Part shown: in pieces, positions 33,304 through 42,935 of the stretch | Numbering within the stretch: position 1 is the stretch's first letter | How the letters are laid out: the number at the start of each line of letters is the position of its first letter | Assembly: GCF_030540775.2 (NCBI RefSeq) | Contig: NZ_CP141266.1 | Span: 1,909,001 to 1,973,000, forward strand | Source of the DNA: Flavivirga abyssicola | Lineage (GTDB): Bacteria > Bacteroidota > Bacteroidia > Flavobacteriales > Flavobacteriaceae | Reading direction: 5' to 3' | DNA: 64,000 nucleotides | Position numbers and translations under genes: made by a program | Notes under the pieces: model-generated | Database searches by the model: none | The model's input: only the letters and a program-made list of their open reading frames with translations | Told to the model about the DNA's origin: nothing

Positions 33304-36300
33304 TTAAAACTTAGCCTGTAAGCCTAACATGAATGTTCTGGCATTAGGATACGCTCTTTGGTCTAGACCCCTACCTAGTAAAGGGTTTACTCCAGATCTA
33401 ACTCCAGGAACACCTGAATTTAAATTGGCTCTACCGCCATTTGTTGACGCTATATCTGGGTCGTAACCAGTATAATCTGTTATTACAAAAACATTTTGAA
33501 TGTTTAATGATAGCCTGACACTTTTTATCCAATCAACGCCAAGTGCCTTTTCTCCGAAATTGTATCCAACTTCTAAGTTCTTTAACCTAAAGTAAGATCC
33601 GTTTTCTACAAAGAAGGAAGAAGGTTCTTTATTGCCAGCAGGATCATCTACTGTTGCTCTCGGAATATTGGTATCAGTATTTGAAGGCGTCCATGAATTA
33701 AGGACATCTGTGAGTTTACCACCATCTTGCCATAAGATATTGTAATATCTACTTAGGTTATATATTTCGTTTCCAGAAACCCCATTAAAGTTTAATGAAA
33801 AGTCAAACTTTTTGTATTCCCCAGAAAAATTTAAACCATAAGTAAAATCAGGTGTTGGATTTCCAATAATTGTTTGGTCGTCTGAAGTAATTCCAGCAAC
33901 ACCATCGGTATCAACTCTAATAAAATCACCAGTAGCAGGGTCTACTTTATCTTCAACAACCCAGCCATAAAACGCACCTACAGGGCCATTAGCCTCAGTT
34001 CTATTTACAACACGTAAATCTTCATCTATTCCAGGACCTAAAATAGTTGCGGGAATATCTTTGGCTTCATTTTTAAGATTGAAAGAAAAATTAGTGCCTA
34101 CACTATAAGTAAAATCACCTTCGGATTTTTTGTAAGTAACATCAAACTCAAAACCATTATTAACAAGTGTTCCAGCGTTTCTGGTAACAGGTAAGCTAAC
34201 ACCAGCCGTAGATGGGATACTGATAGGTACTAAAGCATCTTCAACATCTTTTGAATAATAGTCTGCCGAAAAAGTAATGGCACTATTCAATAAGGACATA
34301 TCGACTCCAATATCGAAAGTTTTTGTGGTTTCCCATACTAGGTTTTCGTCTGCAAGTGTTGTTTGTGCTAAACCGTTTGCTGTACCACCCCCAAAACTTG
34401 TGTTTGATTGGTTGGCAAGAAATACGGCTTGTGTAGGATAAAATACATCTGGGTATGATCCTAACTCTCCATAAGATACTCTTAACTTGAAAAAGTTAAT
34501 GGTTTCAGATTCCCAGAAATCTTCATTACTAATATTCCATGCAGCAGAAACAGAAGGAAAATAACCTTCTTGATTATCTTTTGCAAATCTAGACGAAGCA
34601 TCTCTTCTTAAAGTTCCAGAGAAAATATATCTGTCATTGTAGTTATAATTTAAACGACCAAAATAAGATATTAAACCAGCTTCATTATCTTGTCCTAAAA
34701 GTATATTTTGATCGCTTGAAGGTAATGCCCCAACAACTTGAATACTATTGGCAGGTGTACCTTGTCCATAGATTCCACTGCTTTTTTGTGTTTCAATAAA
34801 TCGGGTATAACCTAGAACGGCAGATATTTTATGTACATCATTGAATGTTTTGTTGTATGATAAAGTAGGTTCGAATAACAAGTTAATATCTTCTTGTTTA
34901 AACTCTGTTAAATCATTTAAATCATTCACATTTCTTACCGGATCTACTAAACTCATGAAATAGGTTGGCGTAAACTGAAAACGTTTTTGAGAGGTGTAAT
35001 CAACACCTAAATTAACAGAGGCCGTTAAAGCTTCATTTATTTCGTAGTCTAGTTTTAAACTAGAGAATAATGTTCTAGTGGTTTCTAAATTATTTTCCAG
35101 AGTAGCTAAAGCAAATTGGTTAACACCACCTGGACCCTGAACATCTGTAGAAGGTGCTTCAAAACCACCATCATTGCTAGCATTTCTTAGTGCTACAGTA
35201 GGAGCAGTAGTACCATCAAAACCGTACCAGTTGTTTTCTTGTAATTTTGCTTCGGTAATACCTAATGATTGAGATAATTTAAATTTACCAAATTCATGAT
35301 TACTATTAAATCTAGCATTTAATCTTTTAAATCCAGATCCTATCAAAATACCATCTTGATTATAATAGTTTATAGATGAAAAATAAGATGATTTCTCACC
35401 ACCACCAGAAAGTGATAGTCCGTAATCCTCGATAATTCCACTTTGAAGGTTTTCATCTTGCCAATCTGTATCTACACCGTTAAATGAGACAGTTGTTGAA
35501 CTACCATCATTAGCAAATCGCTGATTTAAATAATCGGTGTATTGCTGACCATTAATAAAATCTAATTTTTTGCTGGGCGTATCAAAACCAATTCTAGTAT
35601 TAAAGGTAACTTCTAAACCTTTATTTTTTCTACCATGGTTTGTTTTAATTAAAACAACGCCATTGGCTGCTCTAGAACCATAGATTGCAGCAGCGGCGGC
35701 ATCTTTTAATACAGAGATGTTATCTATATCTATAGGGTTTATATAGTTCATATTATCTACAAATAATCCATCCACTATATAAAGCGGTGATGCATTACTT
35801 AAGGAATTGATACCTCTAATAAATACATTTCCTGTTCCACCTGGTTGACCTCCAGGGTTCTCAACTTGTATTCCAGTAAGCCTTCCTTGCAGTGCTGCGG
35901 TTGGATTACCGGCTACTGTATTTACTAAGTCACCTCCTTTAACTGACCCTACAGAACCAGTTAATTCGCGTTTGTTTGTTGTTCCATAACCTACAATAAC
36001 GACCTCTTCTAATGCAGCAGCATCTTCGATTAAAGCTACGTTAATTGTAGTTTCGTTTCCGATAGTAACTTCTTGATTTTTATAGCCAACATAGCTAAAA
36101 ACAAGAATGTCTCCTGAGCTAACATCACTAATGGTAAAGTTTCCATCAAAATCTGTTGAGGTACCATTTGCTGTGTTTTTCACAATAATGTTAACTCCGG
36201 GAAGCGGAATTTTTCCGTCTGTAACTGTTCCTGAAACAGTTGATGTTTGAGCATTAGCAACCATTCCCGAGAGGGAAAAGACTAAGGCAAATAATAGTCT

Positions 36301-36318
36301 TAGTACATTTTTTTTCAT
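33304..36318 (-). CDS. SusC/RagA-family TonB-dependent outer-membrane transporter
   Basis: A 1004-residue TonB-linked barrel with a signal peptide (LLFALVFSLSGMVANAQ), an N-terminal carboxypeptidase-like beta domain (about 27-105, SGTVTDGKIPLPGVNIIVKN), the plug with EEVVIVGYGTTNKRELTGSV, FIRGINSLSNASPLYIVDGL, and the barrel ending in ARTFMLGLQAKF with C-terminal Phe. It imports the ligand held by SusD into the periplasm using the proton-motive force through TonB. It is the first gene of the locus, with operator-like repeats before it. Confidence 0.96.
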   Translation of the reverse strand: MKKNVLRLLFALVFSLSGMVANAQTSTVSGTVTDGKIPLPGVNIIVKNTANGTSTDFDGNFTISDVSSGDILVFSYVGYKNQEVTIGNETTINVALIEDAAALEEVVIVGYGTTNKRELTGSVGSVKGGDLVNTVAGNPTAALQGRLTGIQVENPGGQPGGTGNVFIRGINSLSNASPLYIVDGLFVDNMNYINPIDIDNISVLKDAAAAAIYGSRAANGVVLIKTNHGRKNKGLEVTFNTRIGFDTPSKKLDFINGQQYTDYLNQRFANDGSSTTVSFNGVDTDWQDENLQSGIIEDYGLSLSGGGEKSSYFSSINYYNQDGILIGSGFKRLNARFNSNHEFGKFKLSQSLGITEAKLQENNWYGFDGTTAPTVALRNASNDGGFEAPSTDVQGPGGVNQFALATLENNLETTRTLFSSLKLDYEINEALTASVNLGVDYTSQKRFQFTPTYFMSLVDPVRNVNDLNDLTEFKQEDINLLFEPTLSYNKTFNDVHKISAVLGYTRFIETQKSSGIYGQGTPANSIQVVGALPSSDQNILLGQDNEAGLISYFGRLNYNYNDRYIFSGTLRRDASSRFAKDNQEGYFPSVSAAWNISNEDFWESETINFFKLRVSYGELGSYPDVFYPTQAVFLANQSNTSFGGGTANGLAQTTLADENLVWETTKTFDIGVDMSLLNSAITFSADYYSKDVEDALVPISIPSTAGVSLPVTRNAGTLVNNGFEFDVTYKKSEGDFTYSVGTNFSFNLKNEAKDIPATILGPGIDEDLRVVNRTEANGPVGAFYGWVVEDKVDPATGDFIRVDTDGVAGITSDDQTIIGNPTPDFTYGLNFSGEYKKFDFSLNFNGVSGNEIYNLSRYYNILWQDGGKLTDVLNSWTPSNTDTNIPRATVDDPAGNKEPSSFFVENGSYFRLKNLEVGYNFGEKALGVDWIKSVRLSLNIQNVFVITDYTGYDPDIASTNGGRANLNSGVPGVRSGVNPLLGRGLDQRAYPNARTFMLGLQAKF

Positions 36319-36353
36319 AAGTCAATATTTAAGTTAGTTTTAATTGTGATAGT

Positions 36354-36408
36354 GTATGCTACTTTGGTTATTTAAAAGTGTGCTACAGTATGCTACTTTG
36401 CAAATATA
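36354..36408 (-). promoter_or_regulatory. susC promoter with two operator-like repeats
   Basis: GTATGCTACTTTG occurs twice in direct orientation (36354-36366 and 36388-36400), 34 bp centre to centre, with a third half-match GTGTGCTAC at 36378-36386. A perfect minus-strand -7 element TATATTTG lies at 36401-36408 right next to the distal copy; the -33 element is not evident. The repeats would cover the start site, so a repressor bound there, likely the adjacent GntR-type protein, could block transcription. Confidence 0.6.
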
Positions 36409-36492
36409 TAAAAAAAATTGATAGATTTTAAGAATATATAAAAAAATACATCTAAAAACTAGATAGTTAGGAATAAAACCCTTTAAATATTG

Positions 36493-37509
36493 CTATAATG
36501 AATTCCTGTGAATTAGCTCGGAAGGTACTATTTTACGAGTATGTTCCTTGAATTTTAAATAATTAGCAGCTTCTAAAGCCATTTTTTTAAAATCTGTAGA
36601 GATTGTAGTAATGCCTCCAAAAATAATTTCCTTAATAGCATTATCATTATGAGCCAAAACACCTATATCTTTTCCAATAGTATAGGCTTTTAACTTGCTA
36701 TCTTTAAGAACTTCCCATAAAAAGTTATCACTAATAAAAAAGTATAAAGTGTTTTTAGCAACACTCTCTTTTTTATATTCTTTTTCTACTTTAGCATCGA
36801 TATTATATTCATCAACAAATTTATTGAAAGCATTTAAGACGCCTACAGGGTTATCAGAATCGTCTTTAAAAAATAAGATAAACTTTTTATATTTTTTTAT
36901 TTCAGGAAGTAGCTTTTTTAATTGATCATAGGTTGAATCTTCAAACTCTTGTGTGATATATGAGTAATCTCTTGGCAAAGGGATATGTCTATCTATAACT
37001 AATAATTTTTCACTAGGAATATTTTTTAATAACAGTCCCACTTCCGGGGTTTGTATAGGTGCGATAACATACATACCATACCTCCCTGAGATTCTTGAGA
37101 GAATATCTTTAAAAACATCAATATTATTGTGGTGAAAAAAAACATTTATAATATATTTTTTACCTAATTCTTTTCTAAAGGTGTTATAAAAATCTTCCTG
37201 GAACGAATGAAACGCGAAAAGTAAAAGTGCTACCCTTAGTTTTGTATTGGTATTTACATCAGCAATATAATAGCCTTTAAAGTTTTTAGATTCTACAATG
37301 CCTCTTCCTTTTAAGTCTTCGTAAGCTTTAACAATGGTTTTTCTGGCAAAACCGATTTCAGCAACCATTTTATTAATTGATGGTAAGCGATCTCCTTTTT
37401 TTAGTTCTTTTGATTCAATTTTACTAATTATTGCATTTACTAGCTGCTCATGCTTAGTAAGTGGTTTAGTATTTTTCAAATCATTTATTTTTTCAAAAAG
37501 GAATTTCAT
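36493..37509 (-). CDS. GntR-family regulator with sugar-binding-like effector domain
   Basis: A 338-residue regulator. The winged helix (about 18-85) shows LVNAIISKIESKELKKGDRL, PSINKMVAEIGFARKTIVKA and YEDLKGRGIVESKNFKGYYI. The rest (about 90-335) is a LacI/periplasmic-binding-protein-like effector domain, with LRVALLLFAFHSFQEDFYNT and later IGKDIGVLAHNDNAIKEI. This GntR-LacI chimaera is frequent beside Bacteroidota sugar loci. It ends 175 bp before the SusC start, and the operator-like repeats lie in that gap. The ligand is presumably the substrate or a product of the locus. Confidence 0.9.
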   Translation of the reverse strand: MKFLFEKINDLKNTKPLTKHEQLVNAIISKIESKELKKGDRLPSINKMVAEIGFARKTIVKAYEDLKGRGIVESKNFKGYYIADVNTNTKLRVALLLFAFHSFQEDFYNTFRKELGKKYIINVFFHHNNIDVFKDILSRISGRYGMYVIAPIQTPEVGLLLKNIPSEKLLVIDRHIPLPRDYSYITQEFEDSTYDQLKKLLPEIKKYKKFILFFKDDSDNPVGVLNAFNKFVDEYNIDAKVEKEYKKESVAKNTLYFFISDNFLWEVLKDSKLKAYTIGKDIGVLAHNDNAIKEIIFGGITTISTDFKKMALEAANYLKFKEHTRKIVPSELIHRNSL

Positions 37510-37531
37510 AAATCATTAGTTAGAATTTGAA

Positions 37532-38368
37532 TTATAAAAAAGATAAGATTGCTTGTATAACTTTTTGTAAATGTATTGGTAAATTATCTTTTTCCCAAGG
37601 ATGTGAAGCCCCAAAAACATGATTTGCGTCTTTTATAATTTCTAGTTTGCTATTTGGGTTCCACTTGTGAAGTTTATGTGCTTCTTCAATAAAAATACTG
37701 GTATCTGCATGGCCATGAATAATGAGGTGTGGTACTTTTAAGTTAGACACAGCTCTTTTGATGGTTAACCGTGATTCGTTTTTTACGAAGTCTTCATAGA
37801 ATTGATAATAATGAGGCATTTGTTGTTTAGTTCTACCATTAAGAACATATTTTACACCGTCTTTTTTCCAGGATTCCAAATCGCCAATTGTTGCCGTTCT
37901 TTTACCAAAATCACAAACACTTGCTAAACTTATCACGTTTTTAACACGGGAGTCTTCTTCTGCTTTTATAGAAACAATACCGCCGCCACGACTGTGTCCT
38001 ATTAAACTAATGTTAGCGGTATTTCCTTTATCTTTTAGGGTATCATTTTTAAAAACCCAATCCATTACAGTTTCTAGATCATCCAACTCTTTTGTGTAAT
38101 TATTATTACCGAAAGCTTCTAAGTCGGGAAAATCTATAGGCTGTTTGACGGTGCCTCCATTATGCGAAAAATTAAACTTTATAAAGCAAAATCCAGCATT
38201 TGCGAATGTATTTGCCATTAAATTCCATGCGCCCCAATCTTTAAAACCTTTGTAGCCATGACAAAATATAATAATAGGCTTATTTGTGCCATTTACAGTA
38301 TACGTTACATCTATTAAAATGGGCTTTCCGTGCTTCCCTTCAATAACAATATTTTTTTTATCAATCAT
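37532..38368 (-). CDS. alpha/beta hydrolase
   Basis: A 278-residue alpha/beta-hydrolase with the nucleophile elbow GHSRGGG, oxyanion region FCHGYKGFKDWG, acid in IIHGHADTSI and histidine in KDANHVFGASHP. There is no signal peptide, so it is cytoplasmic. Members of this type are esterases or dienelactone-hydrolase-like enzymes. It abuts the AddB-like gene (1-bp gap) and lies just upstream of the GntR-type regulator, and could belong to either unit. The substrate is unknown. Confidence 0.88.
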   Translation of the reverse strand: MIDKKNIVIEGKHGKPILIDVTYTVNGTNKPIIIFCHGYKGFKDWGAWNLMANTFANAGFCFIKFNFSHNGGTVKQPIDFPDLEAFGNNNYTKELDDLETVMDWVFKNDTLKDKGNTANISLIGHSRGGGIVSIKAEEDSRVKNVISLASVCDFGKRTATIGDLESWKKDGVKYVLNGRTKQQMPHYYQFYEDFVKNESRLTIKRAVSNLKVPHLIIHGHADTSIFIEEAHKLHKWNPNSKLEIIKDANHVFGASHPWEKDNLPIHLQKVIQAILSFL

Positions 38369-38369
38369 T

Positions 38370-41129
38370 TTATACTTCTTTTTCTATGAATGGGATATTG
38401 AGGTTGCAAATCTCTAAAACAAGGTGTTTTAATTCTTTATAAAAATGGTCAAGGGTTTCTTGAGTAATCAATGCGTCTTTTTTGGCATATGCCCCTGCTT
38501 TGTCTTTTTTAGAGAATTTTAAAAAGCCTTTACTTAGGTTTTTAAATGATATAATACCGGCTTCAACCGGAAGCTGAATTTGATTAGACACATGCATCAT
38601 GTAGACATAGGTGAGTACTTGAAAACTTTTACTGTATTTAGAGTAATCTGTTGTAATGGATTCCCAATCTATAATCTCAACACTATTTTGTTCGACTTTT
38701 CCAGTTTTGTAATCTACAATTCTTGTAACTCCATTATATTCATCAACTCGATCTACTTTACCAGTAATAATAACTGGGAAGTCAAGTTCTGGAATATCAA
38801 TAGCAACATTATTATTAGCTTCAATAGCTATTATTTTTATTTGATTACCCGCTTTTAAATCGTCAATTTCTAAATCTAAAAAGTTTGATACATACCTTTT
38901 TGCAATTTCAAAAATTATTAAGTTTTTGCCTTTAGTAATATCACCTTCTTTATAAACATCTGTAAAATGATGTGTAACCGTCTTTACAATATTAGTTTTT
39001 AATTCTTTAATTATTTCTACAGATATAAAAGTACCAATTAATGGTTTGTAAAAGTCTTCTAGGGTATTGTGTACAACGGTTCCTAAAGTATTAGCAGCTA
39101 CAGTTTCTTCTACATTATCATGCTCCTTTATTTTTAATACCTTCTGATAATAAAAATCAATAGGGTTTCTTATATAATTAGTTAGCGATGATGGTGAAAA
39201 CCCTTTTTGCGCGACTTTTTTTAGTTCACTTAAAACAGAATTCGTTTTCTCTACTGTGTTTAACGAGGTTTCAATTACGGGAACTTGGGGAGCAATAATT
39301 TGATGATCGATATTATGTATGCCTTCTAATTCCAACTGAGTTATAAATCTACTTTTCTCTCCACCAGTTAAAATGTCTGCCTCTGTATTGTAAAGGATAT
39401 ACACCTTTTTAGCACGTTGTAAAAGTCTATAAAAATGATACGTATAAACGGCATCTTTTTCTTTATAGGTCGGTAGATTGTTTTCTATTTTAACGTCGAA
39501 TGGGATGAATGAATTATTGGTTTTGCCAGAAGGGAGAATCCCTTCGTTTACAGATGAAATAATAACGGTTTCAAAGTCTAAAACACGCGATTCCAACATA
39601 CCCATAACTTGAAGCCCTTGCAAAGGCTCTCCTTGGAAGTCTAGGGTTTCTGAGCTTAATAGTTCTTTGTAAACACTGTACAGCGTTGAAATGTCTTTAA
39701 TGTGGTGATATGCTGTATTCAAGCGAGATAGCTCATTAAAAAGCTCATTGAAGCGAAATAAATATTCTAACGATAATAAGTTAGAAGTTTTTTCATTGTC
39801 CAAATAATCTTTGATGAGTATTATTAATTGGGAGCAATTCTTTAAAGCATTATTAACAGATTGATCCCAATTTGAAAATAATAAATCAATAATATGAATG
39901 GAATTACCAGCTAATTGTTTTAAGCGTTCGGCTGTTAAATAAACCAAGTTATTAGAATCAACAGTCTCGATTATTTTTGTCGCCACATCTACCTCATTGG
40001 TATGAAATAAAGGTCTTATAAATTGATGAGATATTATATTTATAACATCTTTATAATAAAATGTGCTTGATGGTAATTTGTGTAAATGAAATAACGATTC
40101 AAAAAGAGAGGCTATGGGGATAGACTTTAAAGGGAACCCCATTGTTATGTTTAATGCTTCAATAGCTTGAGGGAGCGAATTTAAAACGGGTATAAGTAAA
40201 TTTTCATCACCTAAAACCACAGCTGTATTCTGTAATGATTGATTGTCTTTTTGTAAATTATTTAAAAGCGACCCTATATATTTTGCTTGCCCAATATTTT
40301 TTGGAATACCAAAAACCGAAATATTTTTTTCTTCAGAATAGTTTGTTGTTATCCAATTAAAAGGCTTGTTTTTAAAAAATGACCAATTATTTTTATGTTG
40401 TCGTGTAAATAAGGCAGCATCATGTTTTTGGTTGTTTATAAAAACAGCATCAATATCCCAATACGTTTTTGCTAAGTTGTTTTCAAGCAGCTTTTGTATG
40501 ATGGTTTCTTCAGAAGTATTTAAAGCATTAAAACCTAAAAACACGTGTTGTTTTTTTGAGTTTTCCTGAATATAAGCTTCTAAATTATTAACAGCTTCTC
40601 TATAAATTAGACCTTGATAGCCAATTTTTTTATTTATGAGTTGCTGGGTAAATTGGATATAGTAGTTATGGAGTTTGTTCCAAAAGGATAAATAATTTTT
40701 AACAAATTCGGTTTTATTATTTTCTAACGACCAGTGATTTAAGTCTTGAATAGCACTTAAATAGTCAAAGATATTTTTTTGAGGTATGAGATATCGGTCT
40801 ATTTCATTAAAGTCTTGAAGCAATATTTGAGCCCATTTTGAAAACGATTCAAAAGTGTCAGCTTCATTAGGTTTCGTTAATTTAATATAAGTGCTATAAA
40901 ACTCAAAAAGAAGCTCTGTATTGGTGCTGTTTTTAAGTTCTGATAAGTCTTCTACAAATTCTTCAATGCTTATTATGTTAGGAGAAAAGATAGTTTGTTC
41001 AACTACTTTGGAGAGTTGATGTTTTAGAAATAACCCAGCTCTTTTACTTGGTAAAACAAAGGTTAATTCTGAAAGATTTTGATTATTTTTATGTAAATCT
41101 TTTAGAACATCAAAAATAAAAGTAGTCAT
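38370..41129 (-). CDS. AddB-like helicase-nuclease subunit (PD-(D/E)XK)
   Basis: A 919-residue protein. The N-terminal part carries LTFVLPSKRAGLFLK, like the degenerate helicase fold of AddB; the middle has LQGLQVMGMLESRVLDFETV, matching AddB/RecB-family helicase motifs; and the C-terminal PD-(D/E)XK nuclease has VDRVDEYNGVTRIVDYKTGK. The four-cysteine iron-sulfur cluster of classical AddB is not apparent. With the UvrD-like protein at 42936 it would process double-strand breaks for recombination. The two are split by the OmpA gene. Confidence 0.85.
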   Translation of the reverse strand: MTTFIFDVLKDLHKNNQNLSELTFVLPSKRAGLFLKHQLSKVVEQTIFSPNIISIEEFVEDLSELKNSTNTELLFEFYSTYIKLTKPNEADTFESFSKWAQILLQDFNEIDRYLIPQKNIFDYLSAIQDLNHWSLENNKTEFVKNYLSFWNKLHNYYIQFTQQLINKKIGYQGLIYREAVNNLEAYIQENSKKQHVFLGFNALNTSEETIIQKLLENNLAKTYWDIDAVFINNQKHDAALFTRQHKNNWSFFKNKPFNWITTNYSEEKNISVFGIPKNIGQAKYIGSLLNNLQKDNQSLQNTAVVLGDENLLIPVLNSLPQAIEALNITMGFPLKSIPIASLFESLFHLHKLPSSTFYYKDVINIISHQFIRPLFHTNEVDVATKIIETVDSNNLVYLTAERLKQLAGNSIHIIDLLFSNWDQSVNNALKNCSQLIILIKDYLDNEKTSNLLSLEYLFRFNELFNELSRLNTAYHHIKDISTLYSVYKELLSSETLDFQGEPLQGLQVMGMLESRVLDFETVIISSVNEGILPSGKTNNSFIPFDVKIENNLPTYKEKDAVYTYHFYRLLQRAKKVYILYNTEADILTGGEKSRFITQLELEGIHNIDHQIIAPQVPVIETSLNTVEKTNSVLSELKKVAQKGFSPSSLTNYIRNPIDFYYQKVLKIKEHDNVEETVAANTLGTVVHNTLEDFYKPLIGTFISVEIIKELKTNIVKTVTHHFTDVYKEGDITKGKNLIIFEIAKRYVSNFLDLEIDDLKAGNQIKIIAIEANNNVAIDIPELDFPVIITGKVDRVDEYNGVTRIVDYKTGKVEQNSVEIIDWESITTDYSKYSKSFQVLTYVYMMHVSNQIQLPVEAGIISFKNLSKGFLKFSKKDKAGAYAKKDALITQETLDHFYKELKHLVLEICNLNIPFIEKEV

Positions 41130-41158
41130 TGAAGGTTTAATTGGTATTATATAAAAAT

Positions 41159-41190
41159 AAAAAACGCTTCGGATATCCGAAGCGTTTTTT
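41159..41190 (-). terminator. perfect palindromic terminator after the OmpA gene
   Basis: AAAAAACGCTTCGGAT (41159-41174) is followed by its exact reverse complement (41175-41190). It gives a strong bidirectional hairpin with T-runs on both sides, in the gap between the OmpA and AddB-like genes. Confidence 0.9.
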
Positions 41191-41227
41191 GTAAAACTTA
41201 TTTATTTTAAAACTAATTAATAGTTTT

Positions 41228-42604
41228 TTATTTTACTAAGTTGATTTCAACTCTTCTGTTATTAGCTCTACCTTTTCTAGTTTTGTTAGAATCGATTGGT
41301 TTAGATTCACCATAACCAACAGAAGATAATCTTGAAGTATCAACACCGTGAGAAACTAAATAGTCTTTTACTGAATTAGCTCTTGACTCAGATAATTTTT
41401 GATTAGTAGATTCTCTACCAACGCTATCTGTGTGTCCTTCAACAGTAAATGTTGCAGTTTTATACTCATTTAAGATATTAATAATATCTCCTAATACAGC
41501 TTCAGATTGAGATTTAATAGAAGATCTTCCTGTATCAAATAAGATAGTTTTTGCATACTCATTTAAAGTTTTTTGAACTTCTTCAGTTACTTCAGGACAA
41601 CCATTGTTAGCAACAGTACCAACAACATCTGGACATTTGTCATCTTTGTCTAATACACCATCACCGTCAGTATCTGGCCAAGGGCATCCGTTATTAGCAG
41701 GAGCACCTGGAGTTTGAGGACATTTGTCATCACTATCCTTAACACCATCACCATCAGCATCTGGACAACCAGCTAAAGCTTTTAAACCAGCAACTGTAGG
41801 ACAGCTATCATCTTTATCAGCAATACCATCACCGTCAGTATCAGGACATCCATTAAGTTCAGCTAAACCAGCTTCGTTAGGACAAGAATCTTTGCTGTCT
41901 TCAATACCATCACCATCAGTATCAGGACAACCATTGAACTCTTCTAAACCAGGAACATCTGGACAAGCATCATCTTTGTCGTAGATACCATCACCGTCAG
42001 CATCAGCTCCACCAAATTTGATAGAAATACCAGCTGTATGTTGGAAATGAGTGTTTAAGTAATCCTCAAATGCATGTTTGTATGTTGATTGTAGAGTTAA
42101 ACCAATGTTTTCACTAAACCAAACGTTGAAACCTAAAGTTCCGTTTAAAGTTCCAGCTCCAACTTCATCTATCCATGTGTAACCACCACCAACACCTAAA
42201 TAAGGCTCGAAAGTGTTCCAATCTAATACTTCACCAATACTATATTTAATAGTACCATCTGCAGCATAGTAAGATAAATCATCTACTTTAAGAGCGTCTC
42301 CATTAGCATCTTCTCCCCAGTTCTCTATTTTGTTTAAAGAACCACCAATTCCGAAAGAAAAACCATCACCTATGTATTTTGATACTGTGATAGTTGATAA
42401 AGAAGGTAAAATGTTCCAGTTATCTACGTCAACATATTTACTAAAAATAGTTTCGCTAAAAGGAGCGCCGTCCCCAGAAGGATAAGCATCAACTGCGTTC
42501 GTTCCAATAGTAATTTGCCACGGATTGTTTTTGTCTTGCGCATTAGCGTTGCTATAACCAAGTACAAACAACATAGCGAACAATAATCTGCTAAGATTTT
42601 TCAT
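41228..42604 (-). CDS. OmpA-family outer-membrane protein with TSP3 repeats
   Basis: A 458-residue protein: signal peptide ([20 protein letters not shown]), an eight-stranded beta-barrel-like N-terminal domain (about 25-195), five thrombospondin type-3 calcium-binding repeats ([34 protein letters not shown] and so on, about 200-335) and a C-terminal OmpA peptidoglycan-binding domain with [20 protein letters not shown]. The ATG at 42604 is preferred to an upstream TTG. Such proteins link outer membrane and cell wall. It has its own promoter and terminator. Confidence 0.94.
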   Translation of the reverse strand: MKNLSRLLFAMLFVLGYSNANAQDKNNPWQITIGTNAVDAYPSGDGAPFSETIFSKYVDVDNWNILPSLSTITVSKYIGDGFSFGIGGSLNKIENWGEDANGDALKVDDLSYYAADGTIKYSIGEVLDWNTFEPYLGVGGGYTWIDEVGAGTLNGTLGFNVWFSENIGLTLQSTYKHAFEDYLNTHFQHTAGISIKFGGADADGDGIYDKDDACPDVPGLEEFNGCPDTDGDGIEDSKDSCPNEAGLAELNGCPDTDGDGIADKDDSCPTVAGLKALAGCPDADGDGVKDSDDKCPQTPGAPANNGCPWPDTDGDGVLDKDDKCPDVVGTVANNGCPEVTEEVQKTLNEYAKTILFDTGRSSIKSQSEAVLGDIINILNEYKTATFTVEGHTDSVGRESTNQKLSESRANSVKDYLVSHGVDTSRLSSVGYGESKPIDSNKTRKGRANNRRVEINLVK

Positions 42605-42639
42605 ATTCAAAAGTTTAATTTTTAAGTGTTAATTGTAAA

Positions 42640-42670
42640 CAAAAGTAAGTTGTTAAATTTTATTAACAAA
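42640..42670 (-). promoter_or_regulatory. Bacteroidota-type promoter for the OmpA gene
   Basis: On the minus strand TTTG (42670-42667), 19 bp, then TACTTTTG (42647-42640): both boxes match at the ideal spacing. The start codon is 36 bp downstream. A second -7-like TATATTTG (42680-42673) has no -33 partner. Confidence 0.75.
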
Positions 42671-42727
42671 GACAAATATATAAAAAAATAGGACATTTCG
42701 TTTAATCATAGATAGTTCAGAATGGAT

Positions 42728-42892
42728 TTAGATAATAATAGGAGTTTCTGGGCTTTTAGGAAACCTAATGATAGCCTTGCCTGAAATACGCGCTTGTATG
42801 ATTTGCCAAAAGCTGTCCGTGTATTCTTGCTTTTTTATAGATTGAGAAAAAAAAGATGGATTTGAGAAGATAAATATCTTAATTATAAGCAC
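42728..42892 (-). CDS. possible small protein with GTG start, below usual size cutoffs
   Basis: A 54-codon minus-strand frame in the 331-bp gap between the OmpA start and the UvrD-like stop. From a GTG at 42892 it reads LIIKIFIFSNPSFFSQSIKK then QEYTDSFWQIIQARISGKAI and RFPKSPETPIII. The C-terminal half has an even mix of charged, aromatic and helix-forming residues, more protein-like than chance. The frame is open to an in-frame TAA near 42940, so a longer reading is possible. No clear ribosome-binding site, no recognised family. Confidence 0.35.
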   Translation of the reverse strand: MLIIKIFIFSNPSFFSQSIKKQEYTDSFWQIIQARISGKAIIRFPKSPETPIII

Positions 42893-42935
42893 TATAAAGC
42901 GTTTTTTCTCACAAACAATAGCGTTTTTTATAGGT

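Noticed and set aside
41724-41984. Plus-strand 86-codon frame rich in Ser/Pro
   Set aside because: It is the antisense shadow of the repeated TSP3 segment of the OmpA gene.
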